Shown piece after piece: positions 1 to 8,501 of a stretch of DNA of 64,000 bases. The position numbers were made by a program, and so were the translations under genes. Position 1 is the stretch's first letter; the number at the start of each line of letters is the position of its first letter. The notes under the pieces are model-generated. The model saw only the letters and a program-made list of their open reading frames with translations, was not told where the DNA came from and searched no databases. The stretch comes from Actinomadura viridilutea (lineage in GTDB: Bacteria > Actinomycetota > Actinomycetes > Streptosporangiales > Streptosporangiaceae), in assembly GCA_003001795.1 (NCBI GenBank), contig PVNI01000012.1, positions 117,196-181,195 of the forward strand, in the 5' to 3' direction.

Positions 1-41
1 CCGAGGCGCGCCGGGGGACGGTGAAGGCGGCCGAACCGTAG
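1..41 (+). CDS. C-terminal tail of an upstream gene, probably nuoI (partial)
   Basis: A reading frame open from the window edge ends at a TAG at 39-41. Its codons almost all end in G or C, as in the real genes around it, while the other frame crossing this stretch does not. Position directly upstream of nuoJ suggests the tail of NuoI, the Fe-S subunit of complex I. Only about a dozen residues are visible, so this rests on context alone. Confidence 0.4.
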   Translation, partial: EARRGTVKAAEP

Positions 42-108
42 ACGGCCGTGACGCCCCCCGCCGAGGCGGGACGGGGCACGGCGGCGAGGATTCCGGCGGG
101 AGAGACGC

Positions 109-741
109 ATGACCGGGCACGAATTGATCTTCACGCTGCTCGGCGTGGTCGCCGTCGGATCGGCCGTCCTGGTGGTCACCACGCGGCAGCTCGTGCACGC
201 GGCGCTGTGGCTGGTGGTGTCGTTCGGCGCCCTCGCCGGCGGCTATCTGGTGCTGACCGCCGAGTTCGTGGCGTGGGTGCAGGTGCTCATCTACGTCGGC
301 GCGGTGGTCGTGCTGCTGCTGTTCGGGATCATGCTGACCCGGGCGCCGATCGGCCGGTCGGCCGACCTGGACTCCGGCAACCGGTGGGTGGCGCTCGGCG
401 TCGCCCTCGCCACGGCGGGCGTGCTCGTGTCGGTGCTGGTCGTGGGGTTCCGGGACGCGTACCTGCCGTTGCGGGAGGGCGGCGGATCGGCCGACGCGCT
501 CGGCTCCGCCGTGTTCCGGACGTGGGTGCTGCCGTTCGAGGTGCTGTCGGTGCTGCTGCTCGCGGCGCTGGTCGGCGCGATCGTGCTGTCCCGCTCCGAC
601 GTCGGCGGGCCCGAGCAGGCGCCGCCGAAGCGGGCCGCGCAGGCGAAGGGCGCGCCGGAGAAGGGCGCGCCGGAGAAGGGCGCGCCGGAGAAGGACGCGC
701 ACGAGGAGAAGGAACTCACGACGAAGCGGGGCGAGGGCTGA
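109..741 (+). CDS. nuoJ: NADH-quinone oxidoreductase subunit J
   Basis: Membrane subunit NuoJ (ND6-like) of proton-pumping complex I, 210 aa. The N-terminal ~165 residues form five hydrophobic segments with the family's conserved region around ALWLVVSFGALAGGYL (residues ~31-46). The ATG follows a GGCGGGAGAG ribosome site. The TGA at 739-741 shares a base with the nuoK start, so the two are translationally coupled. Odd feature: the C-terminal ~40 residues are a charged Lys/Glu/Ala tail with a 15-bp direct repeat encoding KGAPE units, probably lineage-specific. Part of nuoJKLMN. Confidence 0.97.
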   Translation: MTGHELIFTLLGVVAVGSAVLVVTTRQLVHAALWLVVSFGALAGGYLVLTAEFVAWVQVLIYVGAVVVLLLFGIMLTRAPIGRSADLDSGNRWVALGVALATAGVLVSVLVVGFRDAYLPLREGGGSADALGSAVFRTWVLPFEVLSVLLLAALVGAIVLSRSDVGGPEQAPPKRAAQAKGAPEKGAPEKGAPEKDAHEEKELTTKRGEG

Positions 742-1124
742 TGCATGCCGCATATCCCGCGGTCGTCGCGGCGCTGCTGTTCTCGGTGGGCGTGTACGGG
801 GTGCTGGCCCGGCGCAACGCCATCCTGGTGTTGATGTCGGTGGAGCTGATGCTCAACGCCGTCAACCTCAACCTCGTCGCCTTCGACATGTGGTGGCGCG
901 ACCGGTTGCACGGCGGCCAGGTGCTGACCCTGTTCACCATCGTGATCGCCGCCGCGGAGGTGGGGCTGGGTCTGGCGATCGTCCTGCTGGTGTACCGGAA
1001 CCGCAGGACGATCGACGTCGACCGGCTGCGGACGCTGGCCGAGGACGGCGCGTCCCGGACACGGCCGCCCGACGGCGACGACGCGGCGGCCGCCGTGCGC
1101 GGCGGCGAGGGGAGCGCCACGTGA
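741..1124 (+). CDS. nuoK: NADH-quinone oxidoreductase subunit K
   Basis: Membrane subunit NuoK (ND4L-like), 127 aa. Three transmembrane helices fill the first ~90 residues. The conserved buried glutamates of the family are visible in MSVELMLNAVNL (helix 2) and in AAAEVGLGLAI (helix 3). ATG at 741 overlaps the nuoJ stop; the alternative ATG at 745 is out of frame. The C-terminal ~35 residues form a polar Asp/Ala/Gly extension longer than in most bacterial NuoK, which are about 100 aa. The stop overlaps the nuoL GTG (GTGA). Confidence 0.97.
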   Translation: MHAAYPAVVAALLFSVGVYGVLARRNAILVLMSVELMLNAVNLNLVAFDMWWRDRLHGGQVLTLFTIVIAAAEVGLGLAIVLLVYRNRRTIDVDRLRTLAEDGASRTRPPDGDDAAAAVRGGEGSAT

Positions 1125-3112
1125 TCGCGTCGATCTCCGTCGTCATCCTGCTGCCGTTCGCCGCGGCGTTCGCCGGGATGCTGCTGGGCCCCCGGCTGTC
1201 CGACCGGCTGCGCCCGCGCCGGCCCGCCGGCGAGGCCGCCGAGACCCAGGCCGCCGCGGTGCCCGGCGGCGGCCCGCGCGCGACCGGACCGGCCTGGTGG
1301 CGGGCCGCCTTGGCGGCGGAGCGCTCGCCGCTGCGCAACGGGCCCGCGCTGATCGCCTGCCTGCCCGTCGCGGTCGCCGCCGTCCTCGCCGCCGTCGCGG
1401 CGTTCGCCGTCTGGCGCGCCCCCGGCACGCGGACCGGCACCCTCACCCTGATCGAGACGGGCTCGGCGCCGGTCGAGGTCGGCCTGCGGGTGGACGGCCT
1501 GTCGGCCGTGGTCGGGCTCATGGTGTGCTGCGTGGCCCTGGCGGTCCAGGTCTACTCGGTCGCCTACATGGCCAAGGACCCCCGCTACTCCTCCTACGCG
1601 GCGTTCATCTCCCTGTTCACCGCGGCGATGCTGCTCGTGGTGTACGCCGCCGACCTCCTGCTGCTCTACGTCGGTTGGGAGGTCATGGGGATCTGCTCGT
1701 ACTTCCTGATCGGCCACCACTGGGAGAACCGGGCCAACTCGCGCGCCGCCGTCAAGGCGTTCCTGATCACCCGGCTCGGCGACGTCGGCTTCCTGTTCGG
1801 CGTCTTCGCCCTGGGGCTCGGCGCCCGCTCGTTCGAGATCGGCGAGGTGCTGGCGCGGGCCGGGACGCTGCCGGACGCGACCGTCACGGCGGCCGCGCTG
1901 CTGCTCCTGGCCGGGGTGGCGGGCAAGAGCGCGCAGTTCCCGCTGCACACCTGGCTGCCGGACGCGATGGCGGGCCCGACCCCGATCAGCGCGCTCATCC
2001 ACGCGGCCACCATGGTGGCGGCGGGCGTGTACGTCGTGGCCCGCGTGTACGGGGTGTTCCTGGAGGCCCCGGCCGCGCTGACGCTGCTGGGCCTGCTGGC
2101 GGTGATCTCGATGCTGGGGTCGGCGCTGGCGGCGCTGGCGCAGGACGACATCAAGCGCGTCCTGGCGTACTCGACGATCAGCCAGCTGGCGGTGATGGCG
2201 GCCGGGCTGGCGGTCGGCGCGTGGAACGGCGCGGTCTTCCACCTGCTCACGCACGGGGCGTTCAAGGCGCTGCTGTTCCTGGCCGCCGGCTGCGTGATCA
2301 TGACGGCCGGGTCCAACATGCTGCGCCACTACGGCGGACTGCGCACCGGGATGCCGCTGACGTTCTGGTCGATGACGGTCGGGCTGGCCGCGCTGGTCGG
2401 CGTGCCGCCCACGAGCGGCTGGTTCAGCAAGGACGCCGTCATCGAGGCCGCCCTCCACACCGCCGGCCACGGCGGCGACCTCGCCCCGGCGATCCCCGGC
2501 GCGCCGACGGCGCACATCCCGGCGGGGGCCGCCTGGCTGGTGTACGCGGGCCTGCTGCTGACGGTCGCGGTGACGGCGGCGTACGCCGCGCGCCTGTGGC
2601 TGATGACGTTCTTCGGCGAGCCGCGCGGCCGGTACGAGGTCCGCGAGGCGCCGAAGGCGATGTCGTGGACGGTGGCGGCGCTGGCCGTGCCGTCCGCCGT
2701 CCTCGGGTTCTTCGGGCTGGGGGCGGACGAACTGCGCCCGCACCTCGGGTCGGCCGTGCCGGCGCTGGTGCTCGCGGCGGCGGGCGCGGGCGCCGCGTAC
2801 TACGTCTGGAACCGCGACCCGGCCGTCGACCCCGCGCGGGCGCTCGGCCCGGTCCGCGACCTGTTCGCCCGCGCGTTCCGCGTGGACGACCTGTACGCGG
2901 CGGCGGTCGTCCGCCCGGTGCGGGCCCTGGCGCGGCGGGTCGTCACGGTCGACGGGCGCGGCGTCGACGCGGCGGTGGTCGGCGCCGCCCGCGGCGCGCG
3001 GGAGCTCGCCGAACCGCTGCGGCTGCCGCAGAACGGCAACCCGCAGACCTATCTCACCGGCCTGATCGCCGGGATCGTCCTCCTCACGGCCGGGGCGGTG
3101 ATCCTCCTGTGA
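1121..3112 (+). CDS. nuoL: NADH-quinone oxidoreductase subunit L
   Basis: Antiporter-like proton-pumping subunit NuoL of complex I, 663 aa, the usual size. GTG start at 1121 overlaps the nuoK TGA. Family signatures are visible: DLLLLYVGWEVMGICSYFLIG with the conserved Glu in the first half, then FPLHTWLPDAMAGPTPISAL and ALAQDDIKRVLAYSTISQL, the antiporter core with pumping lysines. The C-terminus carries the lateral amphipathic helix region and a final transmembrane anchor. A Gly/Pro/Ala-rich insertion sits near residues 35-65. The last codons overlap the nuoM start. Confidence 0.97.
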   Translation: MIASISVVILLPFAAAFAGMLLGPRLSDRLRPRRPAGEAAETQAAAVPGGGPRATGPAWWRAALAAERSPLRNGPALIACLPVAVAAVLAAVAAFAVWRAPGTRTGTLTLIETGSAPVEVGLRVDGLSAVVGLMVCCVALAVQVYSVAYMAKDPRYSSYAAFISLFTAAMLLVVYAADLLLLYVGWEVMGICSYFLIGHHWENRANSRAAVKAFLITRLGDVGFLFGVFALGLGARSFEIGEVLARAGTLPDATVTAAALLLLAGVAGKSAQFPLHTWLPDAMAGPTPISALIHAATMVAAGVYVVARVYGVFLEAPAALTLLGLLAVISMLGSALAALAQDDIKRVLAYSTISQLAVMAAGLAVGAWNGAVFHLLTHGAFKALLFLAAGCVIMTAGSNMLRHYGGLRTGMPLTFWSMTVGLAALVGVPPTSGWFSKDAVIEAALHTAGHGGDLAPAIPGAPTAHIPAGAAWLVYAGLLLTVAVTAAYAARLWLMTFFGEPRGRYEVREAPKAMSWTVAALAVPSAVLGFFGLGADELRPHLGSAVPALVLAAAGAGAAYYVWNRDPAVDPARALGPVRDLFARAFRVDDLYAAAVVRPVRALARRVVTVDGRGVDAAVVGAARGARELAEPLRLPQNGNPQTYLTGLIAGIVLLTAGAVILL

Positions 3113-4725
3113 TCTTCGTACTGATGATCGCGATCCCGCTGGCGGGCGCGCTGGCGCTGCTGCTTCCGCCGGACCGGTTCCTGCCCGACGACGCCGCCGT
3201 GCGCCGCTACGGGGCCGCGGTGTCGGGCGCGACGCTGCTCGTCGCCCTGTCCGCGGCGGCGGCCTTCGACTACGGCGACCCGGCACGCGTCCAGCTGGCG
3301 GTCGACCGCGACTGGGCGCCCGCCATCGGCCTGCGCTTCCACCTCGGCGTCGACGGCATCTCGCTGCCGCTGGTGCTGCTGACCGCGCTGCTGTCGTTCC
3401 TGTGCTTCGTGCTCGTCGTGCGGCACCCCCCGTCCGCCGCGGACGGGGCGCGCGTCGCGCACTCGGACCGGCTGCTCGTCGGGCTGCTGCTGGTGCTGGA
3501 GGTCGGGCTGCTCGGCACGTTCACCGCGCTCGACCTGGTGCTGTTCTTCGTGTTCTTCGAGGTCGTGCTCATCCCGATGTACGCGGTGATCGCGCTGTGG
3601 GGCGGCCAGGGCCGCCGCGCCGCCGCGTACAAGTTCATCCTCTACACGCTGCTCGGGTCCGGGCTGCTGCTCGCCGGGATGCTGCTGATCGCGGTGAACG
3701 CCGGGACGCTCGACATGACCGAGCTGGCCCGCCGCCACGGCGCGGGCGTCGCGCACGGCGTGCAGGTCACCGCGTTCCTGCTGATGGCGCTGGGCTTCGG
3801 CATCAAGGCGCCGATGTGGCCGCTGCACACCTGGCTGCCCGACGCGCACACCGAGGCGCCCACGGTCGGGTCGGTGCTGCTCGCCGGGGTGCTGCTGAAG
3901 ATGGGCACGTACGGCCTGATCCGGATCGCGCTGCCGCTCGCCCCGGACGGCGCCGTCTTCTGGGCGCCGTGGCTGGGCCTGCTCGCCGTCGTCGGCATCG
4001 TCTACGGCGCCCTGGCGTGCCTGGCGCAGCGCGAGCTGAAACGGATGATCGCGTACTCGTCCGTCGGGCACATGGGGTTCGTGCTGCTGGGCATCGCCAC
4101 CCTCACCCCGGTCGGAGTGAACGCGGCGCTGTTCGGCAACATCGCCCACGGGCTGATCACCGGGCTGCTGTTCTTCCTCGTCGGGGCGGTCAAGGTCCGG
4201 TACGGCACCGGCGACCTGGACGCCCTCGGCGGCGGCATGCTGGCCGAGGCGCCGCGCCTGGCGTCCATCCTGACGTTCGCCTCGGTCGCCAGCCTGGGCC
4301 TGCCCGGCCTGGCCGGGTTCTGGGGCGAGATGCTCGCCCTGCTCGGCGCGTACCGGCCGAACGCCGACCTGCCCCGCGAGACGTTCACGACGTTCATGGT
4401 CGTCGGCGGCCTCGGCGCGGTGCTGACCGCGGCCTACTTCCTGCGCATGCTCGCCAAGATCACGCACGGGACGGTGCCGGACGACCGCCGCGCCGCCGCC
4501 CTCGCCGCCGACGCCGAACCGGCCGCCCCGCGGCCGGAGACGGCGGAGCCGCGGCAGGTCGCGACCAGGCCGCGCGCGGACGCGGCGGCCATCGCGCCGA
4601 TCACCCGCTACGAGTACGCCGCCTGGACCCCGCTGATCGTCCTCACCCTGCTGGTCGGCCTGTGGCCCAAGACGCTGCTGGACGTGACCACCGCCCCCGT
4701 GCGCGCGCTCCTCGGAGGCGGCTGA
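3109..4725 (+). CDS. nuoM: NADH-quinone oxidoreductase subunit M
   Basis: Antiporter-like subunit NuoM (ND4-like), 538 aa. GTG at 3109 overlaps the nuoL TGA. Recognisable motifs are VLFFVFFEVVLIPMYAVIALWG (conserved Glu in helix 5), APMWPLHTWLPDAHTEAPT and LKRMIAYSSVGHMGFV, the NuoM/ND4 signatures. A hydrophilic Ala/Pro/Arg linker near residues 460-495 precedes the last helix, as in other actinomycete NuoM. A 37-bp gap separates it from nuoN. Confidence 0.97.
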   Translation: MIFVLMIAIPLAGALALLLPPDRFLPDDAAVRRYGAAVSGATLLVALSAAAAFDYGDPARVQLAVDRDWAPAIGLRFHLGVDGISLPLVLLTALLSFLCFVLVVRHPPSAADGARVAHSDRLLVGLLLVLEVGLLGTFTALDLVLFFVFFEVVLIPMYAVIALWGGQGRRAAAYKFILYTLLGSGLLLAGMLLIAVNAGTLDMTELARRHGAGVAHGVQVTAFLLMALGFGIKAPMWPLHTWLPDAHTEAPTVGSVLLAGVLLKMGTYGLIRIALPLAPDGAVFWAPWLGLLAVVGIVYGALACLAQRELKRMIAYSSVGHMGFVLLGIATLTPVGVNAALFGNIAHGLITGLLFFLVGAVKVRYGTGDLDALGGGMLAEAPRLASILTFASVASLGLPGLAGFWGEMLALLGAYRPNADLPRETFTTFMVVGGLGAVLTAAYFLRMLAKITHGTVPDDRRAAALAADAEPAAPRPETAEPRQVATRPRADAAAIAPITRYEYAAWTPLIVLTLLVGLWPKTLLDVTTAPVRALLGGG

Positions 4726-4762
4726 TGGCGGACCGACGCCCCATGCCGGAAGGGACGGCCGG

Positions 4763-6256
4763 ATGATCATCCAGAGCATCGACTACGCCGCCGTCGCGCC
4801 CCCGCTGATCGTCGCGGTGGCGGCCGTCGCGCTGCTGCTCGGCGACGCGTTCGACGCGCCGCGCCGGGCGCTCGGCGGGGCGTCCTGCGCGGCGCTGGCC
4901 GCCGCGCTCCTCGCCGTCGTCGCGCTCGCGGCCGACGGCGACCGCCGCGCCACCTTCTGCGTCCCCGGCGGCCTGCGCGGCGACGGCCCGCCGTCCTGCT
5001 CGTACGTCGCGGACCAGTTCACGCTGCTGTTCCAGGGCGTGGTGCTGGCCGCCGGAGTGGTCGTCGTCCTGCTGTCCCTGGACGAGATCACCCGGGCGCG
5101 GATGCCCGCCGGGGAGTACCACTTCCTGCTGCTGGCCGCGACCACCGGCGCGCTCACCCTGGTCGCCGCGCGCGACCTGGTGCTGCTGGTCGCCGCGCTG
5201 GAGACGCTGTCGCTGCCGGTGTTCGCCCTCGTCGGCCTGCGCCGCTACGACGGGGCCGCCACCGAGGCCGCGCTGAAGCTGTTCCTGGTCTCGGTGATCT
5301 CCGCGGCGGTGATGCTGTTCGGCGTCAGCCTGCTGTACGGCGCCACCGGCGCCATGCACCTGGACCGGCTCGCCCCCGCCCTCGGCCGCCTGCCCGCCGA
5401 CCTGGAGCCGGTCGCGGTGGCCGGGATCGTGCTGGTGCTGGCCGGGTTCGCGTTCAAGGTCGCGGCCGTGCCGTTCCACTTCTGGGCCCCGGACGTCTAC
5501 CAGGGCGCCCCGCTGCCGGTCGCCGCGTTCCTCTCTGTGGTGTCGAAGGCGGCGGGCTTCGCCGGACTGGCGATCGTGCTGGCGCTCGGCCTGCCCGCGT
5601 ACGGGCGCGTGTGGGGGCCGCTGATCGCCGTGGTCGCCGCCGTCACCATGACCGTCGGCAACGTGATGGCGCTGCGCCAGCGCACCGCGATCCGGCTGCT
5701 GGCCTGGTCGTCGGTCGCCCAGTCCGGGTACATGCTGGCGCCGCTGGCGGTCGGCGACCACCGGCTGCCCGAGGCCGTCGCCGCCACCACCGCCTACGTC
5801 GCCCTCTACGCGGTGATGAACATGGGCGCGTTCGCCGTGGTCGTCGCCGTCCAGCGCCGCGGCCCGCACTCGCGCTGGGACGGCCTGGACGACTTCCGCG
5901 GCCTGGCCCGCAGCAGCCCCGCCGTCGCCGCCGCGCTGGCGTTCTTCCTCATCTGCCTGGCCGGCCTGCCGCCGGGCGTCATGGGCCTGTTCGCCAAGGT
6001 CGTGGTGTTCCGCGCGGCCCTGGCCGGAGGGGTGACGTGGCTGGCGGTCGTCATGGCCGTCAACACCGTCATCGGGCTGTACTACTACCTGGTGTGGGCC
6101 GTGCGGCTGTTCGCCGCGCCGCCCGCCGGGGCCCGGCCGCCCGTGCCGGACGGCGGCGTTCCCGTCCGCGCCGCCATCGCCGCCGCGGCCGCCGGCGCCG
6201 TGGTGCTGTCGGCGGCGCCGCAGCTGGTGCTGCAGACGGTGTCGAACGTCACCTGA
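4763..6256 (+). CDS. nuoN: NADH-quinone oxidoreductase subunit N
   Basis: Antiporter-like subunit NuoN (ND2-like), 497 aa, last gene of the operon. About 13-14 hydrophobic segments run through the protein. The family core is visible as AFKVAAVPFHFWAPDVYQGA and RLLAWSSVAQSGYMLA. The ATG at 4763 is preceded by GGAAGGGACGG. Downstream 6257-6366 contains a GC-rich inverted repeat around 6275-6300 that could end transcription of the operon. Confidence 0.97.
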   Translation: MIIQSIDYAAVAPPLIVAVAAVALLLGDAFDAPRRALGGASCAALAAALLAVVALAADGDRRATFCVPGGLRGDGPPSCSYVADQFTLLFQGVVLAAGVVVVLLSLDEITRARMPAGEYHFLLLAATTGALTLVAARDLVLLVAALETLSLPVFALVGLRRYDGAATEAALKLFLVSVISAAVMLFGVSLLYGATGAMHLDRLAPALGRLPADLEPVAVAGIVLVLAGFAFKVAAVPFHFWAPDVYQGAPLPVAAFLSVVSKAAGFAGLAIVLALGLPAYGRVWGPLIAVVAAVTMTVGNVMALRQRTAIRLLAWSSVAQSGYMLAPLAVGDHRLPEAVAATTAYVALYAVMNMGAFAVVVAVQRRGPHSRWDGLDDFRGLARSSPAVAAALAFFLICLAGLPPGVMGLFAKVVVFRAALAGGVTWLAVVMAVNTVIGLYYYLVWAVRLFAAPPAGARPPVPDGGVPVRAAIAAAAAGAVVLSAAPQLVLQTVSNVT

Positions 6257-6366
6257 CCGTCCCGGCACCACGGCCGCACCCCCCGGGGCGCGGCCGCCGC
6301 ATGGGAACGTTTCGCCAGGTCACACCGTTTCACTGGCAGCGGTAGAGCAAGGGGAGGCGGACGAAA

Positions 6367-7221
6367 GTGCACCTCAACGGCGTCAAGACGGCCGCCCTCA
6401 TCGCGGCCTTGTCGGCGTTGATGCTGGCCGTCGGCTGGGCGCTGGGACGCGGTGCCGGGTTGGCCGTCGCCCTGGTGATCGCCTTGGTCACCAACGGCGT
6501 GGCGTACTTCTTCAGCGACCGCATCGCGCTGCGCGCGATGCGCGCGCACCCGGTCGGGGAGGTCGAGGCGCCCGTCCTGTACCGGGTCGTCCGGGAGCTG
6601 GCGACGTCCGCGCGCCGGCCCATGCCGCGGCTGTACGTGTCCGAGACCATGCAGCCCAACGCGTTCGCCACCGGCCGCAACCCGCGCAACGCGGCGGTCT
6701 GCTGCACCCGCGGCCTGCTGCACATGCTGGATGAGCGGGAGCTGCGGGCCGTGCTCGGCCACGAGCTGTCCCACGTCTACAACCGCGACATCCTCATCTC
6801 CTCCGTGGCCGCCGCCATCGCCACGGTCATCACCTACCTGTCGTACCTGGCGGTGTTCCTGCCCGTCGGCCGGTCGGAGGACGACGACGGCCCCGGCGTC
6901 CTGGGCGCGCTGCTCATGCTGGTCCTCGGCCCGATCGCCGCCGCCGTGGTCCAGATGGCGATCAGCCGGACCCGCGAGTACCAGGCCGACGCGTCCGGCG
7001 CCCAGCTCACCGGCGACCCGCTGGCCCTCGCCAGCGCGCTGCGCAAGATCGACGCGGGCACCCGGGCCCGGCCGCTGCCGCAGGACCCCGAGCTGGCCAC
7101 CGCCAGCTCCCTGATGATCGCCAACCCGTTCCGCGGCGCGGGCATCGGCCGCCTGTTCTCCACCCACCCGCCCATCGCCGACCGCATCGCCCGCCTGGAG
7201 CGCATGGCCGGCCTCCGCTGA
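6367..7221 (+). CDS. htpX: HtpX-type membrane zinc metalloprotease
   Basis: M48-family protease, 284 aa, that in other bacteria degrades misfolded membrane proteins. Two N-terminal transmembrane segments (residues ~8-25 and ~30-48) are followed by the cytoplasmic catalytic domain with HELSH at residues 132-136 (two His ligands and catalytic Glu). The third zinc ligand is Glu in SRTREYQAD, about residue 204. Two further hydrophobic segments lie between the motifs. GTG start at 6367 has the site GGGGAGG ~9 nt upstream. Transcribed separately from nuoN after a 110-bp gap; convergent with map. Confidence 0.95.
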   Translation: MHLNGVKTAALIAALSALMLAVGWALGRGAGLAVALVIALVTNGVAYFFSDRIALRAMRAHPVGEVEAPVLYRVVRELATSARRPMPRLYVSETMQPNAFATGRNPRNAAVCCTRGLLHMLDERELRAVLGHELSHVYNRDILISSVAAAIATVITYLSYLAVFLPVGRSEDDDGPGVLGALLMLVLGPIAAAVVQMAISRTREYQADASGAQLTGDPLALASALRKIDAGTRARPLPQDPELATASSLMIANPFRGAGIGRLFSTHPPIADRIARLERMAGLR

Positions 7222-7231
7222 GCCCCGGCCG

Positions 7232-7998
7232 CTAAGGGAGCGTCAGCACGACCGGACCGTCGGCCGTGATGGCGACGGTGTGCTCGAAATGCGCGGCGCG
7301 GCTGCCGTCCGCCGTGGCGATCGACCAGCCGTCCGGCAGCACCTCGGCCGCGTCGCGGCCGCCCTCGTGGAACATCGGCTCGATCGCGATCGTCAGACCC
7401 TCCTGGAGCAGCAGCCCGCGCCCGGGCCGCCCGACGTTCGGCACGTCCGGTGCCTCGTGCATCCGCGTCCCGATGCCGTGGCCGCCGCAGCCCTGCAGGA
7501 TGCCGTACCCGGCCTCGCGGGCCGTGCGCATGACCGCGTACGAGATGTCGCCCATGCGGCCGCCCGGCCGGGCCTGTTCGATCGCCCGCTCCAGCGCCGT
7601 CCGCGTGACGTCCATCAGCCGCACGGCGTCGGCGTCGGCCTCCCCGACCGCGAACGTGATCGCGGCGTCCCCGTGATAGCCGCCCACCTCGGCGCCGCAG
7701 TCCACCGACACCACGTCGCCGTCCTTGAGCACCCGCCCGTCCGGGATGCCGTGCACCACCACCTCGTTCACCGAGACGCAGATCGTCGCCGGGTAGGGCG
7801 TCGGCGCCCAGTCGGGGTGGTAGTACAGGAACGACGGCCGGGCCCCGCCTCCTTGATGCACCGCGCCGCGACCGCGTCCAGTTCCGCCAGCGGCACCCCG
7901 GGCTCGGCCGCCTCCCGCACCTTCTCCAGCGTGCGGGCCACCACCCGGCCCGCCTCGCGCATGATCTCCCACTCCCGCGGGCTGCGATACGTCACCAT
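7232..7998 (-). pseudogene. map: Type I methionine aminopeptidase, frameshifted
   Basis: Removes the initiator Met from nascent proteins. The first ~50 codons (ATG at 7998) match the Map N-terminus (SPREWEIMREAGRVVARTLE). The rest of the enzyme continues in another frame: YHPDWAPTPYPATICVSVNE, substrate His in VVHGIP, metal Asp in VDCGAE and GDAAITF, His in GCGGHGIG, Glu in AIEPMFHEGG. The frame changes at a C run near 7843-7846 (G run in the gene); one extra G restores a 255-codon Map, the usual size. Either a recent single-base deletion or a base-call error. Sits 38 bp from, and divergent to, a small XRE gene. Actinomycetes commonly hold more than one map gene, so loss may be tolerated. Confidence 0.85.
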
Positions 7999-8010
7999 GG
8001 ATGAAGATAG

Positions 8011-8024
8011 TAATACCAGTATTA
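8011..8024. promoter_or_regulatory. Perfect 14-bp palindrome (TAATACCAGTATTA) between map and the XRE gene
   Basis: Lies in the 38-bp interval between the divergent start codons at 7998 and 8037. Strikingly AT-rich in a GC-rich background. Arms of 6 bp are perfect inverted repeats with a CA centre. It is the likely operator of the adjacent XRE protein, and it also supplies the only AT-rich -10-like sequence available to both genes. Confidence 0.7.
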
Positions 8025-8036
8025 GAATCCTCCGCC

Positions 8037-8303
8037 ATGGTGCGCACACCACTCACCTCAGAGCAGCGGGACCGCGGCAAGGCCCTCGGCCAGATCCTGC
8101 GGGCCGCCCGGGGGCCGCGCAGCGCCGCGGCCGTCGCCGCCGAGGCCGGCATCTCCCTGGACACCCTCCGCAAGATCGAACGCGGCGCCATCGCGGCGCC
8201 CGCGTTCTTCACCGTCGCGGCCCTCGCCCGCGTCCTCGACCTGGACCTGACCGCCCTCGCCCGCGAACTCGAACCGTTCGACGAATCCCGCCTCGCGGGC
8301 TGA
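8037..8303 (+). CDS. Small XRE-family helix-turn-helix regulator
   Basis: 88-aa protein consisting almost only of a Cro/CI-type HTH (residues ~15-72; core AAAVAAEAGISLDTLRKIERG). No sensor domain is present. ATG at 8037 is chosen over the upstream in-frame ATG at 8001, because the latter would run through the palindrome and overlap the map start. Divergent from map, which it probably autoregulates together with itself through the palindrome. Downstream at 8337-8373 is a 10-bp perfect hairpin. Confidence 0.85.
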   Translation: MVRTPLTSEQRDRGKALGQILRAARGPRSAAAVAAEAGISLDTLRKIERGAIAAPAFFTVAALARVLDLDLTALARELEPFDESRLAG

Positions 8304-8336
8304 ACCTCAGGCGCGTCCCGACCATCTACACCTACG

Positions 8337-8373
8337 GGCGGCGGCGCCTTCAGCGGGGGAAGACGCCGCCGCC
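8337..8373 (+). terminator. Hairpin downstream of the XRE gene
   Basis: GGCGGCGGCG at 8337-8346 pairs perfectly with 8364-8373. No T tract follows, as is common for actinomycete terminators. It lies 34 bp after the XRE stop and before the leader of the first XRE-TPR gene. Confidence 0.4.
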
Positions 8374-8417
8374 CCCTCCCACGCCACCAACACCATCCCT
8401 CCCGTTGTTGGTTTCGT

Positions 8418-8501
8418 GGTGTGACGGCCCGATTTCATTTCGCGTTGTGGCCTTGCGTTTTACTCTCGGATTGTCGAGCGGTTGTGGGAGGCGCGAGGCC
8501 G
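8418..8501 (+). promoter_or_regulatory. Conserved leader/promoter of XRE-TPR copy 1
   Basis: This 84-bp block directly before the start codon is nearly identical to 9781-9864 and 11410-11493. Invariant cores are GATTTCATTTCGCGTTGTGG and TTTTACTCTCGGATTGTCGA. A plausible weak promoter is TTTCGC, 17 bp, TACTCT. Conservation greater than in the downstream coding regions suggests shared promoter and operator sequences. Confidence 0.6.

Noticed and set aside
646..705. 15-bp repeats in nuoJ as a possible regulatory repeat
   Set aside because: In frame and encoding a Lys/Glu/Ala tail, so a coding repeat rather than a separate element.
716..3286. Long open frames on the minus strand opposite nuoJ-nuoL and opposite the mce genes (for example 53487-56714)
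   Set aside because: They are antisense to clear membrane or MCE proteins, consist of Arg/Gly/Gln/Val-rich low-complexity sequence, and are expected in DNA of this GC content.
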